Assembly: GCF_000144605.1 (NCBI RefSeq) | Contig: NC_014375.1 | Span: 2,232,001 to 2,296,000 of the forward strand | Direction: 5' to 3' | DNA from: Brevundimonas subvibrioides ATCC 15264 | GTDB lineage: Bacteria > Pseudomonadota > Alphaproteobacteria > Caulobacterales > Caulobacteraceae | DNA: 64,000 nucleotides | Part shown: piece after piece, positions 17,217 to 27,291 of the stretch | How the letters are laid out: each line of letters opens with the position of its first letter | Position numbering within the stretch: the stretch's first letter is position 1 | The notes under the pieces: generated by a model | Database searches by the model: none | Told to the model about the DNA's origin: nothing | Seen by the model: only the letters and a program-made list of their open reading frames with translations | Program-made: the position numbers and the translations under genes

Positions 17217-17710
17217 TCGCCGGTTCCATCCAGATGGGTGGGCGTGACCCTCGCTTGCCAGCGTTCCGACAGGTCGGCCACGACCGCGTCCAGGCATTCG
17301 ACGTCGACCCGCAGGTCGCCACCGCCTGCGAACATCAGGATCACCTTGCCGCTGGGCGCTTCGCCCTCGATGAAGTGGATCGCCAGCAGCTCGAGCGGCG
17401 TATCGGGCAGGCGCGGAAGGCCCCGGCTCTTGACCGCCAGGACGTCACCGAACTGCATCGCGGCCCGCACCCAGGTGCCTCCGCATTCCCAGCAGAACCG
17501 GCTGAGCTCGATGGTCAGGCGTCGTGCGCCCTTTTCCCAGACGATATCGGCCGGGCGCAGGATCGAGTCCTGCAGCGCGGCCGAAATGATCGCGAGGTCC
17601 TCGTCGTCCTCGGCCAGCAGGCGCAGGGGCGCGTTGTTGCCACCGGCCGCCCGGATGGCCTCGCTCTCCTCGGCCGTCAGGGCCGCAGACGTCTGGGCCT
17701 CAGTGGTCAT
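17213..17710 (-). CDS. DUF2948 family protein
   Basis: 165 residues. [48 protein letters not shown] is the typical DUF2948 N-terminal region, and the [18 protein letters not shown] segment closes the domain. Function unknown, cytosolic by composition. The start overlaps the murA 3' end by 11 nt, and its stop overlaps UPF0262, so murA, DUF2948 and UPF0262 form one tightly coupled operon. An in-frame extension upstream lies inside murA and was rejected. Confidence 0.85.
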   Translation of the reverse strand: MTTEAQTSAALTAEESEAIRAAGGNNAPLRLLAEDDEDLAIISAALQDSILRPADIVWEKGARRLTIELSRFCWECGGTWVRAAMQFGDVLAVKSRGLPRLPDTPLELLAIHFIEGEAPSGKVILMFAGGGDLRVDVECLDAVVADLSERWQARVTPTHLDGTGE

Positions 17711-19004
17711 CGCCCGGTCCTTCGACAGGCGGACCCTTGACCCGCCGGATGTCCGCCCCGCACGCCCCGAGTTTTTCCTCGAGCCGCTCGAAGCCGCGAT
17801 CCAGATGATAGACGCGTCCGATGGAGGTTTCACCCTCCGCGACCAGACCGGCGATCACGAGGCTGACGGAGGCCCGCAGATCGGTGGCCATGACCGGGGC
17901 CCCCTTCAGCTGGTCGACGCCGGTCACATGGGCCTCGCCCGCATGGACCGAGATGTCGGCGCCCAGTCGCATCAGTTCGGGCGCATGCATGAACCGGTTC
18001 TCGAAGATGTTCTCGTGGATGACGCTGACCCCTTCGGCCGTCGTCATCAGGGCCATGAACTGGGCCTGCAGGTCGGTCGCGAAGCCCGGATAGACCTCGG
18101 TGGCGACGTCGACGGCCTTCAGCCGCACGGCCGGATCGCGTTTGACGATGACCCCGTCGTCCGTCGGCGTGATCTCGACCCCGGCTTCCACCAGCCGGTC
18201 GGTCAGCGACTGGATCAGGTCCGCCCGCCCCTTGGTCAGGCGCACTTCGCCGCCGGCCATGGCCGCCGCGCAGACATAGGAGCCCATCTCGATCCGGTCC
18301 GGGATCACCGACCACGCGCCCCCGTTCAGCGAGGTCACGCCCTCGATCACCAGGGTGTCGGTGTCGATGCCCTCGATCCTGGCGCCCATCATGACCAGGC
18401 AACGCGCCAGGTCGCCGATCTCCGGTTCGCGCGCGGCCCGCTTCAGGACCGTCGTGCCGCGCGCCAGGGTCGCCGCCATCAGGGTGTGCTCGGTCGCGCC
18501 GACCGAGACGAACGGGAACTCGATCTCCGCGCCGCGCAGGCCCCCCGGCGCCATGGCCGAGACATAGCCCTCCTCCAGATGGATGGAGGCCCCCAGTCGC
18601 GTAAGGGCGTCGATGTGCAGATCGACCGGGCGTGCCCCGATGGTGCATCCGCCCGGCAGCGAAACCTTGGCATGCCCCGTGCGGGCCAGCAGCGGCCCCA
18701 GCACGTTGAAGCTCGCCCGCATCTGCCGCACGAGGTCGTAGGGCGCGAAGGTGGAGGTGATCTCGCGCGCGTCGAACAGCGTCTCCTGCCCGTCCGCTCC
18801 GTCGCGTTCGGTGACGGCGATGCCGAACTGCTGCAGCAACCGCCCCAGGAAGTTGGTGTCGGCCAGACGCGGCATATTGGTCAGCAGCAGGGGCTGGTCG
18901 GTCAGAATCGATGCGGCCATCAACTTGATGGCTGAGTTCTTGGCCCCGCTGACGGGGATCGAACCGTGGAGGGTGTGACCTCCGTGAACCGTGATGCTGT
19001 CCAT
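17700..19004 (-). CDS. murA: UDP-N-acetylglucosamine 1-carboxyvinyltransferase
   Basis: 434 residues from ATG 19004. Catalyses the first committed step of peptidoglycan synthesis, PEP transfer to UDP-GlcNAc. Conserved K22 lies in [11 protein letters not shown] and the catalytic, fosfomycin-reactive C120 in [16 protein letters not shown]. The two-lobed inside-out barrel repeats are recognisable. Having Cys rather than Asp at 120 predicts fosfomycin sensitivity of the enzyme. First gene of the operon with DUF2948 and UPF0262. Confidence 0.95.
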   Translation of the reverse strand: MDSITVHGGHTLHGSIPVSGAKNSAIKLMAASILTDQPLLLTNMPRLADTNFLGRLLQQFGIAVTERDGADGQETLFDAREITSTFAPYDLVRQMRASFNVLGPLLARTGHAKVSLPGGCTIGARPVDLHIDALTRLGASIHLEEGYVSAMAPGGLRGAEIEFPFVSVGATEHTLMAATLARGTTVLKRAAREPEIGDLARCLVMMGARIEGIDTDTLVIEGVTSLNGGAWSVIPDRIEMGSYVCAAAMAGGEVRLTKGRADLIQSLTDRLVEAGVEITPTDDGVIVKRDPAVRLKAVDVATEVYPGFATDLQAQFMALMTTAEGVSVIHENIFENRFMHAPELMRLGADISVHAGEAHVTGVDQLKGAPVMATDLRASVSLVIAGLVAEGETSIGRVYHLDRGFERLEEKLGACGADIRRVKGPPVEGPGDDH

Positions 19005-19107
19005 GTCGTCCTTGAGACCGCGAGGATCTTGCGTCCCGGCGAGCCGGCTATCTAGCGCGGCGCGGCGCAGCGGCGAAAGGGCCGAGAGACGCTGTCGTGA
19101 AAAGTGT

Positions 19108-19278
19108 TCAGCTGTCACGCCGATCGGGGCGGACCGCCTTTCGCCTGCGCAGATTGTCCCGCAGGGCCTTGGCCAGCCGATGGGCCCGTTCGCTCTTGGC
19201 GATCTGCTCGGGCGTCCGGGCGGTTTCGGAGGGTGCTGCCTCGGCGGCGGCCGGTGTCGTCTCGGGCGGCTTGGTCAT
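19108..19278 (-). CDS. Small basic conserved hypothetical protein
   Basis: 56 residues: a Pro/Thr/Ala-rich N-terminus, then [27 protein letters not shown] and a basic tail. Many alphaproteobacteria carry a short protein with this LAxALRxNLRRRKxQ-like helix. Function unknown; the basic helix could bind nucleic acid or membrane. Start at ATG 19278. Located 103 nt upstream of murA on the same strand and divergent from tRNA-Thr. Too short for statistics, but the conserved helix makes it likely to be real. Confidence 0.65.
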   Translation of the reverse strand: MTKPPETTPAAAEAAPSETARTPEQIAKSERAHRLAKALRDNLRRRKAVRPDRRDS

Positions 19279-19373
19279 CGCATCAGTCAGCACCGGGAAA
19301 ACTTGCCCGGCAAGCAGAAAGAGGGCTTCCCCCCCGACCATCCAGTGGCTATACGGCCGCTTCTTCAGATTTC

Positions 19374-19448
<75 letters not shown>

Positions 19449-19460
19449 TCTGACGACAAA

Positions 19461-19488
19461 GGCCCGGTCGAGAGACCGGGCCTTTTTT
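19461..19488 (+). terminator. Rho-independent terminator after tRNA-Thr
   Basis: 9-bp stem GGCCCGGTC/GACCGGGCC (19461-19469 with 19474-19482), GAGA loop, six T (19483-19488), 12 nt after the CCA end. Confidence 0.92.
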
Positions 19489-19505
19489 CTGTTCTGCCGT
19501 GTGGC

Positions 19506-20084
19506 CTAGGGCCGCTTGTCCGGGTCGCGCTCGCGTCGGTCGATGTCGCTGCCCGCGACCCTGACCCGTTCGGAGAAGAACGGATCGTGGGCCAGCGGCC
19601 GATGGCCGTAAAAGTCCGTCGGACGGTACCCCCGGTAGCCCAGGCCGTCGTATCCGTAGCCCTGATAGCCGTAGCCATAGTCGCCATACCCGCCGTAGCC
19701 ATAGCCGTTGCGGCTCTGCGAGAAGCTGAGGTCGAGCCGCCCGTTCTCACCGATGGGCAGCGAGACCCCGACGGCCACGGCACTGAAGTCGCCGGTTCCC
19801 ACCGCGCCGCTGGCAAAGCCGTGCATCTTGCGATCGTCGACCGGCCCGCGATCCGACTCGAACGGGGCGTTCGCCGCCGTCCTGGCGCCCACCCAGCGAT
19901 CGATCTGCTCGGCGGTGGTCAGGGACTGGGGCATCGGGGTGATCATCGACGCATCGGGACGGGCGTCCGTCGTCGGGGCGACCGCCCCCACCACGACCGA
20001 ATCAGCGCCGCGCGGAGCCGTGGACACCACGCCGTCGGGATCCGATCCGGCCAGAAGACTCGCGAGAAGGACAAGGGTCAGCAT
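19506..20084 (-). CDS. Secreted Gly/Tyr-rich hypothetical protein
   Basis: 192 residues with a short hydrophobic N-terminus (MLTLVLLASLLAG). The middle part has IDRWVGARTAANAPFES and a beta-strand pair (SAVAVGVSLPIGENGRLDLSFSQSR) like one hairpin of an outer-membrane protein. A striking run of GY-type repeats follows at about 127-155. No known family recognised. The tail is charged (SDIDRRERDPDKRP). Cell-surface or periplasmic location is inferred from the N-terminus only. Confidence 0.6.
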   Translation of the reverse strand: MLTLVLLASLLAGSDPDGVVSTAPRGADSVVVGAVAPTTDARPDASMITPMPQSLTTAEQIDRWVGARTAANAPFESDRGPVDDRKMHGFASGAVGTGDFSAVAVGVSLPIGENGRLDLSFSQSRNGYGYGGYGDYGYGYQGYGYDGLGYRGYRPTDFYGHRPLAHDPFFSERVRVAGSDIDRRERDPDKRP

Positions 20085-20140
20085 GGCATCACTCCGCTAC
20101 AGCCGTCATCCTAGCTCGGATTGAGGCGGAAGGGTGAACA

Positions 20141-20632
20141 TCAGGCAATGCCGTCCCCGCGGCCCAGCGGATCCGGCAGCGGGCGACCCTCCTCGACGAA
20201 CTGCAGGGCGACCGAGTTGATGCAGTAGCGCAGGCCCGTCGGCGGCGGGCCGTCCGGGAAGACATGGCCCTGGTGACTGCCGCAGCGCGCACAGGTCGTC
20301 TCGGTCCGCGTCATTCCATAGGACCGGTCGACGATCGCGGTCACGTGCGCCTCGTCCACCGGTTCGGTGAAGCTGGGCCAGCCGGTCCCGCTCTCGAACT
20401 TGGTGGTGGCCTTGAACAGCGGCAGGCCACACTCGCGGCAGCAGAACACGCCGGGTCGCTTCTCGCCCAGCAGCACGCCGCAGAACGGGGCCTCGGTCCC
20501 GTGGCTCAGCAGCACCCGCTTCTCTTCGGCGTTCAGGTCGGCCTCCAGCGCGACACGCTGGCTTTCGCTCGGCGGCGTCAGGTCGAAGCCTGCGGCGGAG
20601 CGGACGGGATGGGCGTTTTGGATGTCGGTCAT
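20141..20632 (-). CDS. msrB: Peptide-methionine (R)-S-oxide reductase
   Basis: 163 residues. Repairs methionine-R-sulfoxide in proteins with thioredoxin as reductant. Two zinc-binding CxxC pairs are visible (C65/C68 and C114/C117), and the catalytic cysteine is C137 in GLRYCINSVAL, the standard MsrB signature. No signal peptide, so cytosolic. Start at ATG 20632; the longer in-frame version upstream has no conserved residues. Its upstream region carries the GANTC hairpin at 20763-20795. Confidence 0.94.
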   Translation of the reverse strand: MTDIQNAHPVRSAAGFDLTPPSESQRVALEADLNAEEKRVLLSHGTEAPFCGVLLGEKRPGVFCCRECGLPLFKATTKFESGTGWPSFTEPVDEAHVTAIVDRSYGMTRTETTCARCGSHQGHVFPDGPPPTGLRYCINSVALQFVEEGRPLPDPLGRGDGIA

Positions 20633-20762
20633 GGAACGGAAATAGGAAGGCCGGAACCGGGTTCCAACCCCGTCCCCTTCCCGCATCCGCGGCCTTTGAG
20701 TTCGTTGGACTCAGGGTGTGCAACGAAGTGCAAATTAGGGTCTTGAAAATCAGTCACTTGCA

Positions 20763-20795
20763 CGTGTTGGACTCGGTTTTTCCGAGTCCAACACG
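20763..20795. repeat. 14-bp perfect hairpin with paired GANTC sites
   Basis: Stem 20763-20776 pairs perfectly with 20782-20795 around a TTTTT loop. Each arm carries a GANTC site (20770-20774 and 20784-20788); a third GANTC (20708-20712) lies in the loop of another inverted repeat, TTCGTTG/CAACGAA (20701-20707 with 20721-20727). No T run follows on either strand, so a plain terminator is less likely. Intergenic, 131-163 nt upstream of msrB. Confidence 0.6.
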
Positions 20796-20880
20796 CGAAG
20801 ATCGGAAGTGGCCTTCAGGCGTCAAAAACGCCGTCCACATCACTGGTTTTAAACAGCTATCTGTCTCAACCGGCGCAGAA

Positions 20881-20908
20881 TCACCCTCCCCCGCCAAGGG
20901 GAGGGTGA
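20881..20908 (-). terminator. Hairpin after the S41-like gene
   Basis: 11-bp stem TCACCCTCCCC/GGGGAGGGTGA (20881-20891 with 20898-20908), 6-nt loop, starting 8 nt beyond the stop codon of the minus-strand gene. No U run; resembles a single unit of the palindromic repeat family. Confidence 0.5.
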
Positions 20909-20916
20909 TGATGGCC

Positions 20917-22407
20917 TCAGCTGCCGAACAGCGTGGCGACCCAGGCCCGCACGGCCGTCTCGTCGGCCGGATTGCCGGCGTAGGCCAGGCCCTGGGCCGG
21001 GATGAACGGCTGGTTGTTCGGGCGCTCGCGGCTGGTCCACGCCTTGTGGCCGTAGCTCAGGTCCGAATAGTTCGAAGGCAGGCGGGCGACGGTCGGCTCG
21101 ATGAAGATCGAATCGGTCGCCGTGGTGGAGCCCGCGATCCGGACGTTCGGCAGCTTGGACAGCAGGTCCAGCGTGTCCAGGCAGCCGCCCGAGCAGCCCG
21201 CGTCGACCAGCACGACCACAGGGCCCTGCACCGGATTGGCGGCACCGGTATCGGCCACGGCCGGCCGGCCCGGCAGGGTGAAGGTCTGCTGACCCGCGGC
21301 GATCGCCGTATCGAAAGCGGCGACGATCTCGCGGGTCTGTTCGATGACCGGGGTCGATTCCTGCACGAAGCGGGGATCGGCCTCCATCCGGCCCAGGGTG
21401 GCGGCGTACCAGTCGCGGTTCCCGGGGGTCGCGCGATAGGTGATCGCCCCGGCGGCCGGCTGGCGGCTGACGGTGAACTCCGGCGTCCAGATCCGGTTGG
21501 CGAGGCCATAGCCACGCGCCGTCGAGGTATAGGCCGAGGCACCCGAGGCGGCGCGCAGGTCCAGCACGAAGCCCTGCGGTCCGCGCAGCGCGGCCGCCTG
21601 CCCCTCGATCTGGGCGTTGAACGCATCCCAGCCCGCGCTGTCCGCGAACGAGTGGACGTTGACCCACGGACGGCCGTTCACGGTCTCGACGCTCAGCGGC
21701 GTGGCCGTCGGCATATAGACGGTGGCGCGGTAGGCGGCTTCCAGATCACCGGCCGCGAGCGGCACCGGCCGCAGGTCGGTCGCGCGGGGGCGACCCCGCT
21801 CACCGCGCTTGAACTCACAGGTCGACGGCACGCCGGCGGCGAAGGGGTTGTTCCGGTTCCAGAGCAGGTAGGGGGCCGAGGTCACCCGGCCCGCTTCGGT
21901 GTCGAGATTGCCTTCCCACCGGTCCAGCTTGCCGCGCGCATATTCCTCGATCGGCGTCAGATTGCAGGAAACGACGATGTCGCCCACGCGCGGCGCGTTG
22001 CGAACGCCGGGCTTCACATAGGTGACTTCGTAGTGCCCGTTCCGCCACCCGGTGGCGACGCCCGGCCAGCTGGTCCCGAAGAAGGGCCCGAAGCCTTCGT
22101 ACGACGGAGTGATGGAGATGTTCGAATCACGGAACCCGCCGGCGTAGTAGCGCATCAGATAGGCGTGGCTGTCGCCGGAGTTGACCTGGCCCAGCCGCCC
22201 GTTGGCATCGGCCAGACCGGCGTCGATCCAGGCCCGGAAGGTGTCGCCCGCAGCACCCGGAATCACGGCCGCCGGATGATTGTTGCGCAGGGCGTCGTGC
22301 GCCGCCTGCAGGTCGGCCTGGGCCAGACCCCGGAAGTCCTGCGCGGACACCGCACTCGCGCTCAAGGCTACAGTGGCCGCTGCAACAGCGGTCAGGAAAC
22401 GGATCAT
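20917..22407 (-). CDS. Secreted S41-like (C-terminal processing peptidase-like) protein
   Basis: 496 residues with a Sec signal peptide ending SAVSAQ (about 1-23). An N-terminal helical region (about 24-200) precedes a domain with GFVLDLRAASGAS, GPVVVLVDAGCSGGCLDTLDLL and NVRIAGSTTATDSIF. This order (FVLDLR..., VLV(D/N)..., G..T) is that of the S41 crotonase-like protease fold. The usual catalytic Ser region is replaced by GCSGGC, so activity is doubtful. Start at ATG 22407. Divergent from the carboxylase gene. Periplasmic by signal peptide. Confidence 0.65.
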   Translation of the reverse strand: MIRFLTAVAAATVALSASAVSAQDFRGLAQADLQAAHDALRNNHPAAVIPGAAGDTFRAWIDAGLADANGRLGQVNSGDSHAYLMRYYAGGFRDSNISITPSYEGFGPFFGTSWPGVATGWRNGHYEVTYVKPGVRNAPRVGDIVVSCNLTPIEEYARGKLDRWEGNLDTEAGRVTSAPYLLWNRNNPFAAGVPSTCEFKRGERGRPRATDLRPVPLAAGDLEAAYRATVYMPTATPLSVETVNGRPWVNVHSFADSAGWDAFNAQIEGQAAALRGPQGFVLDLRAASGASAYTSTARGYGLANRIWTPEFTVSRQPAAGAITYRATPGNRDWYAATLGRMEADPRFVQESTPVIEQTREIVAAFDTAIAAGQQTFTLPGRPAVADTGAANPVQGPVVVLVDAGCSGGCLDTLDLLSKLPNVRIAGSTTATDSIFIEPTVARLPSNYSDLSYGHKAWTSRERPNNQPFIPAQGLAYAGNPADETAVRAWVATLFGS

Positions 22408-22567
22408 CGGCGAACTCCAGGCCAGAAATCTATGGTTCGGCGGAGAGTTAAAGCCGATCCCATGCGACCTTGCCAACCCACTACGGCGAACGCGTGACGG
22501 TTCGCCCGATGCGGGAACCCGCCCGTCTGACGTTTACACCGCCCCGGCGGCATCCTACCAACCGCGC

Positions 22568-24546
<1,979 letters not shown>

Positions 24547-24550
<4 letters not shown>

Positions 24551-25563
24551 CCGAGGCCGGCGATCGTCTCGAGCACCTCGTCCACGGCCGCTTCGGTCGT
24601 GGCCCAGGAACAGACGAACCGCACCGAGCCGTCATCGAACCGGTAGCAGGCCCAGCCTGCTGCATTGATAGCGGCGTGAGCCTCGGGCGGCATGCGCACG
24701 AAGACCGCATTGGCCTCGACAGGATGGGCGAGGATGAACGGGGACCGCGTGGCGATCCCGGCCGCCAGCCGCTGCGCCATCAGATTGGCATGGGCGGCCC
24801 CGTCCTCCCAGGCGTTGGACTCCAGCATCCCGAGGAAGGGTGCCGCCAGGAAACGGCCCTTGGAAGCGGTCTGCCCGGCCTGCTTCAGCCGGTTGTCGAC
24901 CCGGCGCGCCAGGGATCTGTCGAACATGACGATCGCCTCGGTGCACAGGCCACCGGCCTTGGCCCCGCCGAATACCAGCACATCGACGCCCAGACGCGCG
25001 ATCTGGGTCAGATCGAAACCGGCCGCCGCCGCGTTCGCCAGCCGCGCCCCGTCCAGATGCACGCCGTAACCGCGCTCCTTCACCGGCTCGATCAGATGCC
25101 GCAGCTCTTCTTCTGTATAGACGGTGCCGTATTCGGTGGACTGGGTCAGGCTGAGCGCGGCGGGCGGCTGGCGATGCCCGACCTCGGGCTCGTCCAGGGC
25201 CGCTTCCAGCGCGCGACTGTCGATCTTGCCCGACAGGCCCGGAAGGCCGATCAGGCCGACACCCTGTCCGAAAAAGCCCGGAGCCCCCGTCTCGTCGGTG
25301 CAGACGTGGGCGGCGTGATGGGCCAGCACCGCCTCGTGCGGATAGGCCAGCATCGACAGGGCGATGGCGTTGGCGGCCGTGCCTGAGAACACGAACCGGA
25401 TTTCCGCATCCGCATCCAGCCGACGCCGGATCTGGTCGGCGGCCCGCGTGGTGATGTCGTCGGCCCCATAGGCGCGCGCATAGTCGGCGTTGGCCTCGAT
25501 CAGGCCACGCAGGGCGGCCGGGGCCATCCCGGCGGTGTTGTCGGAACCAAAATCGTAGCGCAT
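24547..25563 (-). CDS. Threonine aldolase-family PLP enzyme (beta-eliminating lyase)
   Basis: 338 residues, fold-type I PLP enzyme. MRYDFGSDNTAGMAPAAL opens as in low-specificity L-threonine aldolases. VHLDGARLANAA holds the cofactor-binding Asp, and VLVFGGAKAGGLCTEAI contains the Schiff-base Lys. Cleaves L-threonine or allo-threonine to glycine and acetaldehyde, or a related 3-hydroxy amino acid. Convergent with pccA with overlapping stop codons; 6 nt from the mscS stop upstream on the same strand. Confidence 0.87.
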
Positions 25564-25569
25564 CGCCGC

Positions 25570-26556
25570 TCAGGCCTCGTTCTGGTCGCTGTCGCGGCCG
25601 GGATCGAACCCGGCGCTGAGGGGATTCGATCGGGCGCGCAAACCGCGCTGGCCCTCGGCCGCCAGCGGCATCGGGTCGTCGTCGCCATAGGGGACCGCGA
25701 CCTGGTGCGGGAACGGGATCTCGATGCCCGCGGCGTCCAGCGCCTCCTTGGCCGCCTGGAACACGTCGGCGCGGGTCTGCCAGTAGTCTTCCGATTTGGT
25801 CCAGGCCGTCAGGGTCATCTCGACCGAGCTGTCCAGCAGGTTGGTGACCCCGGCCCACGGCGCGGGATCGGGCAGCACCTTGTCCTGTGCGGCGGCGGCC
25901 GACGTCAGGGCGTCCTTGGCCGCGTTCAGGTTGTCGCCGTAGCCGACGCCGATCTTCAGCTCCATGCGCCGGTTCTTCTGGCCGGACAGGTTCAGGATGA
26001 TGTCGCCGAACACCTTTCCGTTCGGGGCCATGATCTTCACATTGTTGGCGTCGGACAGCTGGGTGAAGAACAGATCCAGCCGCTGAACCTTGCCGACATT
26101 GCCGCCGATATTGACCAGATCACCCACCCGGTAGGGGCGCAGGATCAGCAGCATCACACCCGCGGCCACATTCGACAGCGTGCCCTGCAGGGCCAGGCCG
26201 ACGGCCAGCGAGGCGGCACCCAGTACCGCGATGATCGAGGTGGTCTGGACGCCCAGACGCTGCAGCACCGCGATGAAGCCGATCAGGAAGACCACGACCC
26301 GCACCACCTGAACGGCGAAGCTGAGAACGGTCGGATCGTGACGGAAGCCGCGCACACGGCCCAGAGCCTTGCGGGTCGCCGACGCAGCCCACCGCGCCGC
26401 GAAGATGGTGGCCGCCAGAATGGCGAGGGCGATGGCCAGATTGACGGCAAAGTCGCCGACGATCTGGGTCAGCTTGGCCATCATGGCCACATCCAGCGTC
26501 GTCGCCCGCTGTCCTGCGGAGATCAGGCTGTTCAAGGGGTTCTCGGTCGAAAGCAT
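25570..26556 (-). CDS. Small-conductance mechanosensitive channel, MscS family
   Basis: 328 residues from ATG 26556. Three hydrophobic segments lie between about 25 and 150. The pore-lining third helix region is IIAVLGAASLAVGLALQGTLSNVAAGVMLLILRPYRVGD, the MscS hallmark of Gly/Ala packing. A beta domain (VGKVQRLDLFFTQL ... PNGKVFGDIILNLS) and an alpha/beta C-terminal vestibule domain follow. Opens on membrane tension to release solutes in hypo-osmotic shock. The longer reading frame upstream is not protein-like. Divergent from the zinc-motif protein. Confidence 0.92.
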   Translation of the reverse strand: MLSTENPLNSLISAGQRATTLDVAMMAKLTQIVGDFAVNLAIALAILAATIFAARWAASATRKALGRVRGFRHDPTVLSFAVQVVRVVVFLIGFIAVLQRLGVQTTSIIAVLGAASLAVGLALQGTLSNVAAGVMLLILRPYRVGDLVNIGGNVGKVQRLDLFFTQLSDANNVKIMAPNGKVFGDIILNLSGQKNRRMELKIGVGYGDNLNAAKDALTSAAAAQDKVLPDPAPWAGVTNLLDSSVEMTLTAWTKSEDYWQTRADVFQAAKEALDAAGIEIPFPHQVAVPYGDDDPMPLAAEGQRGLRARSNPLSAGFDPGRDSDQNEA

Positions 26557-26670
26557 GTGGCGGTCTAACGCCTTGCCGACGGATTGGAACCCGTCGCGGA
26601 CGAAAATCCGCCTCTCGACGGCGATGGCGCGCGGCCTCAAGCTGCACGCGCGCTGCGGAGTCCCTGTCCC

Positions 26671-27291
26671 TTGAAGAAGTCTTCCCTGACCGTCGGCGTC
26701 GACGTGCCCTGGGTCACCAGCTGGACCGGGGAGATCCTTCAGGGCGTGCGCCCCTGCGCCTCGGTCGGCGGTCGCCTGGCGCTGACCCAGGCAGAGCACG
26801 CCGGCTACGGGCGGCCCGAGTATTCGAAAAACCACCTGCTGCGCCAGCGCCTGACGGTGACGAAGATGCTGTGTCCCATGTGCGGGGAAGCGACCGCCCC
26901 CGATGACCGGGTGACCCAGGTCGCCCGCCGTATCCCGGCCGGTCGACTGCGCGCCTCGGGTCGGGGGGCCGGTCTTTCGCCGCACATCGGCGACGAACAG
27001 GTGCTGATCGATGCCGGGGCCATCGCCCCCCTGCACCGCCGCTGTTCCGACCTGTCGCTGCAGCACTGCCCGCACCTGCGCGCCGAACCCGACATCGATG
27101 TCCGGCCCTTCCCCGCCCGATGGACCATCCTGCCTCTGCTGATCGAGGCGATCGCGCCGAGGCCTGCAGGGCACGCCCTGATCCCCGGCATGGGTGCGCA
27201 GACTTCGGTGCCCGTGGTCACCTTCCTGCAGCTTTGCGGGGTGTCCGAAGAGGTCGACCGCGCTTGGCGCACGCGCCGTAAAGCGGCCTAG
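26671..27291 (+). CDS. Hypothetical protein with CxxC and C..CPHL motif
   Basis: 206 residues from TTG 26671 (MKKSSLTVGVDVPWVTSW), preceded by GGAG 10 nt away. Visible features: RQRLTVTKMLCPMCGEAT (CxxC), then HRRCSDLSLQHCPHLRAEP, so at least four Cys/His could hold a zinc ion. I do not recognise the family; the arrangement loosely resembles uncharacterised actinobacterial or phage proteins with an LCxxCG...CPHL layout. Its stop codon overlaps the stop of the convergent DNA ligase gene. The start is uncertain because TTG 26584 is also open. Confidence 0.6.
   Translation: MKKSSLTVGVDVPWVTSWTGEILQGVRPCASVGGRLALTQAEHAGYGRPEYSKNHLLRQRLTVTKMLCPMCGEATAPDDRVTQVARRIPAGRLRASGRGAGLSPHIGDEQVLIDAGAIAPLHRRCSDLSLQHCPHLRAEPDIDVRPFPARWTILPLLIEAIAPRPAGHALIPGMGAQTSVPVVTFLQLCGVSEEVDRAWRTRRKAA

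Noticed and set aside
16695-18935. Long plus-strand frame across UPF0262, DUF2948 and murA
   Set aside because: Antisense shadow of three well-supported genes with no recognisable domain.
19640-19720. Short tandem repeats resembling a minisatellite or CRISPR
   Set aside because: They encode the GY-rich repeats of the protein at 19506-20084; spacing is irregular and there are no spacers.
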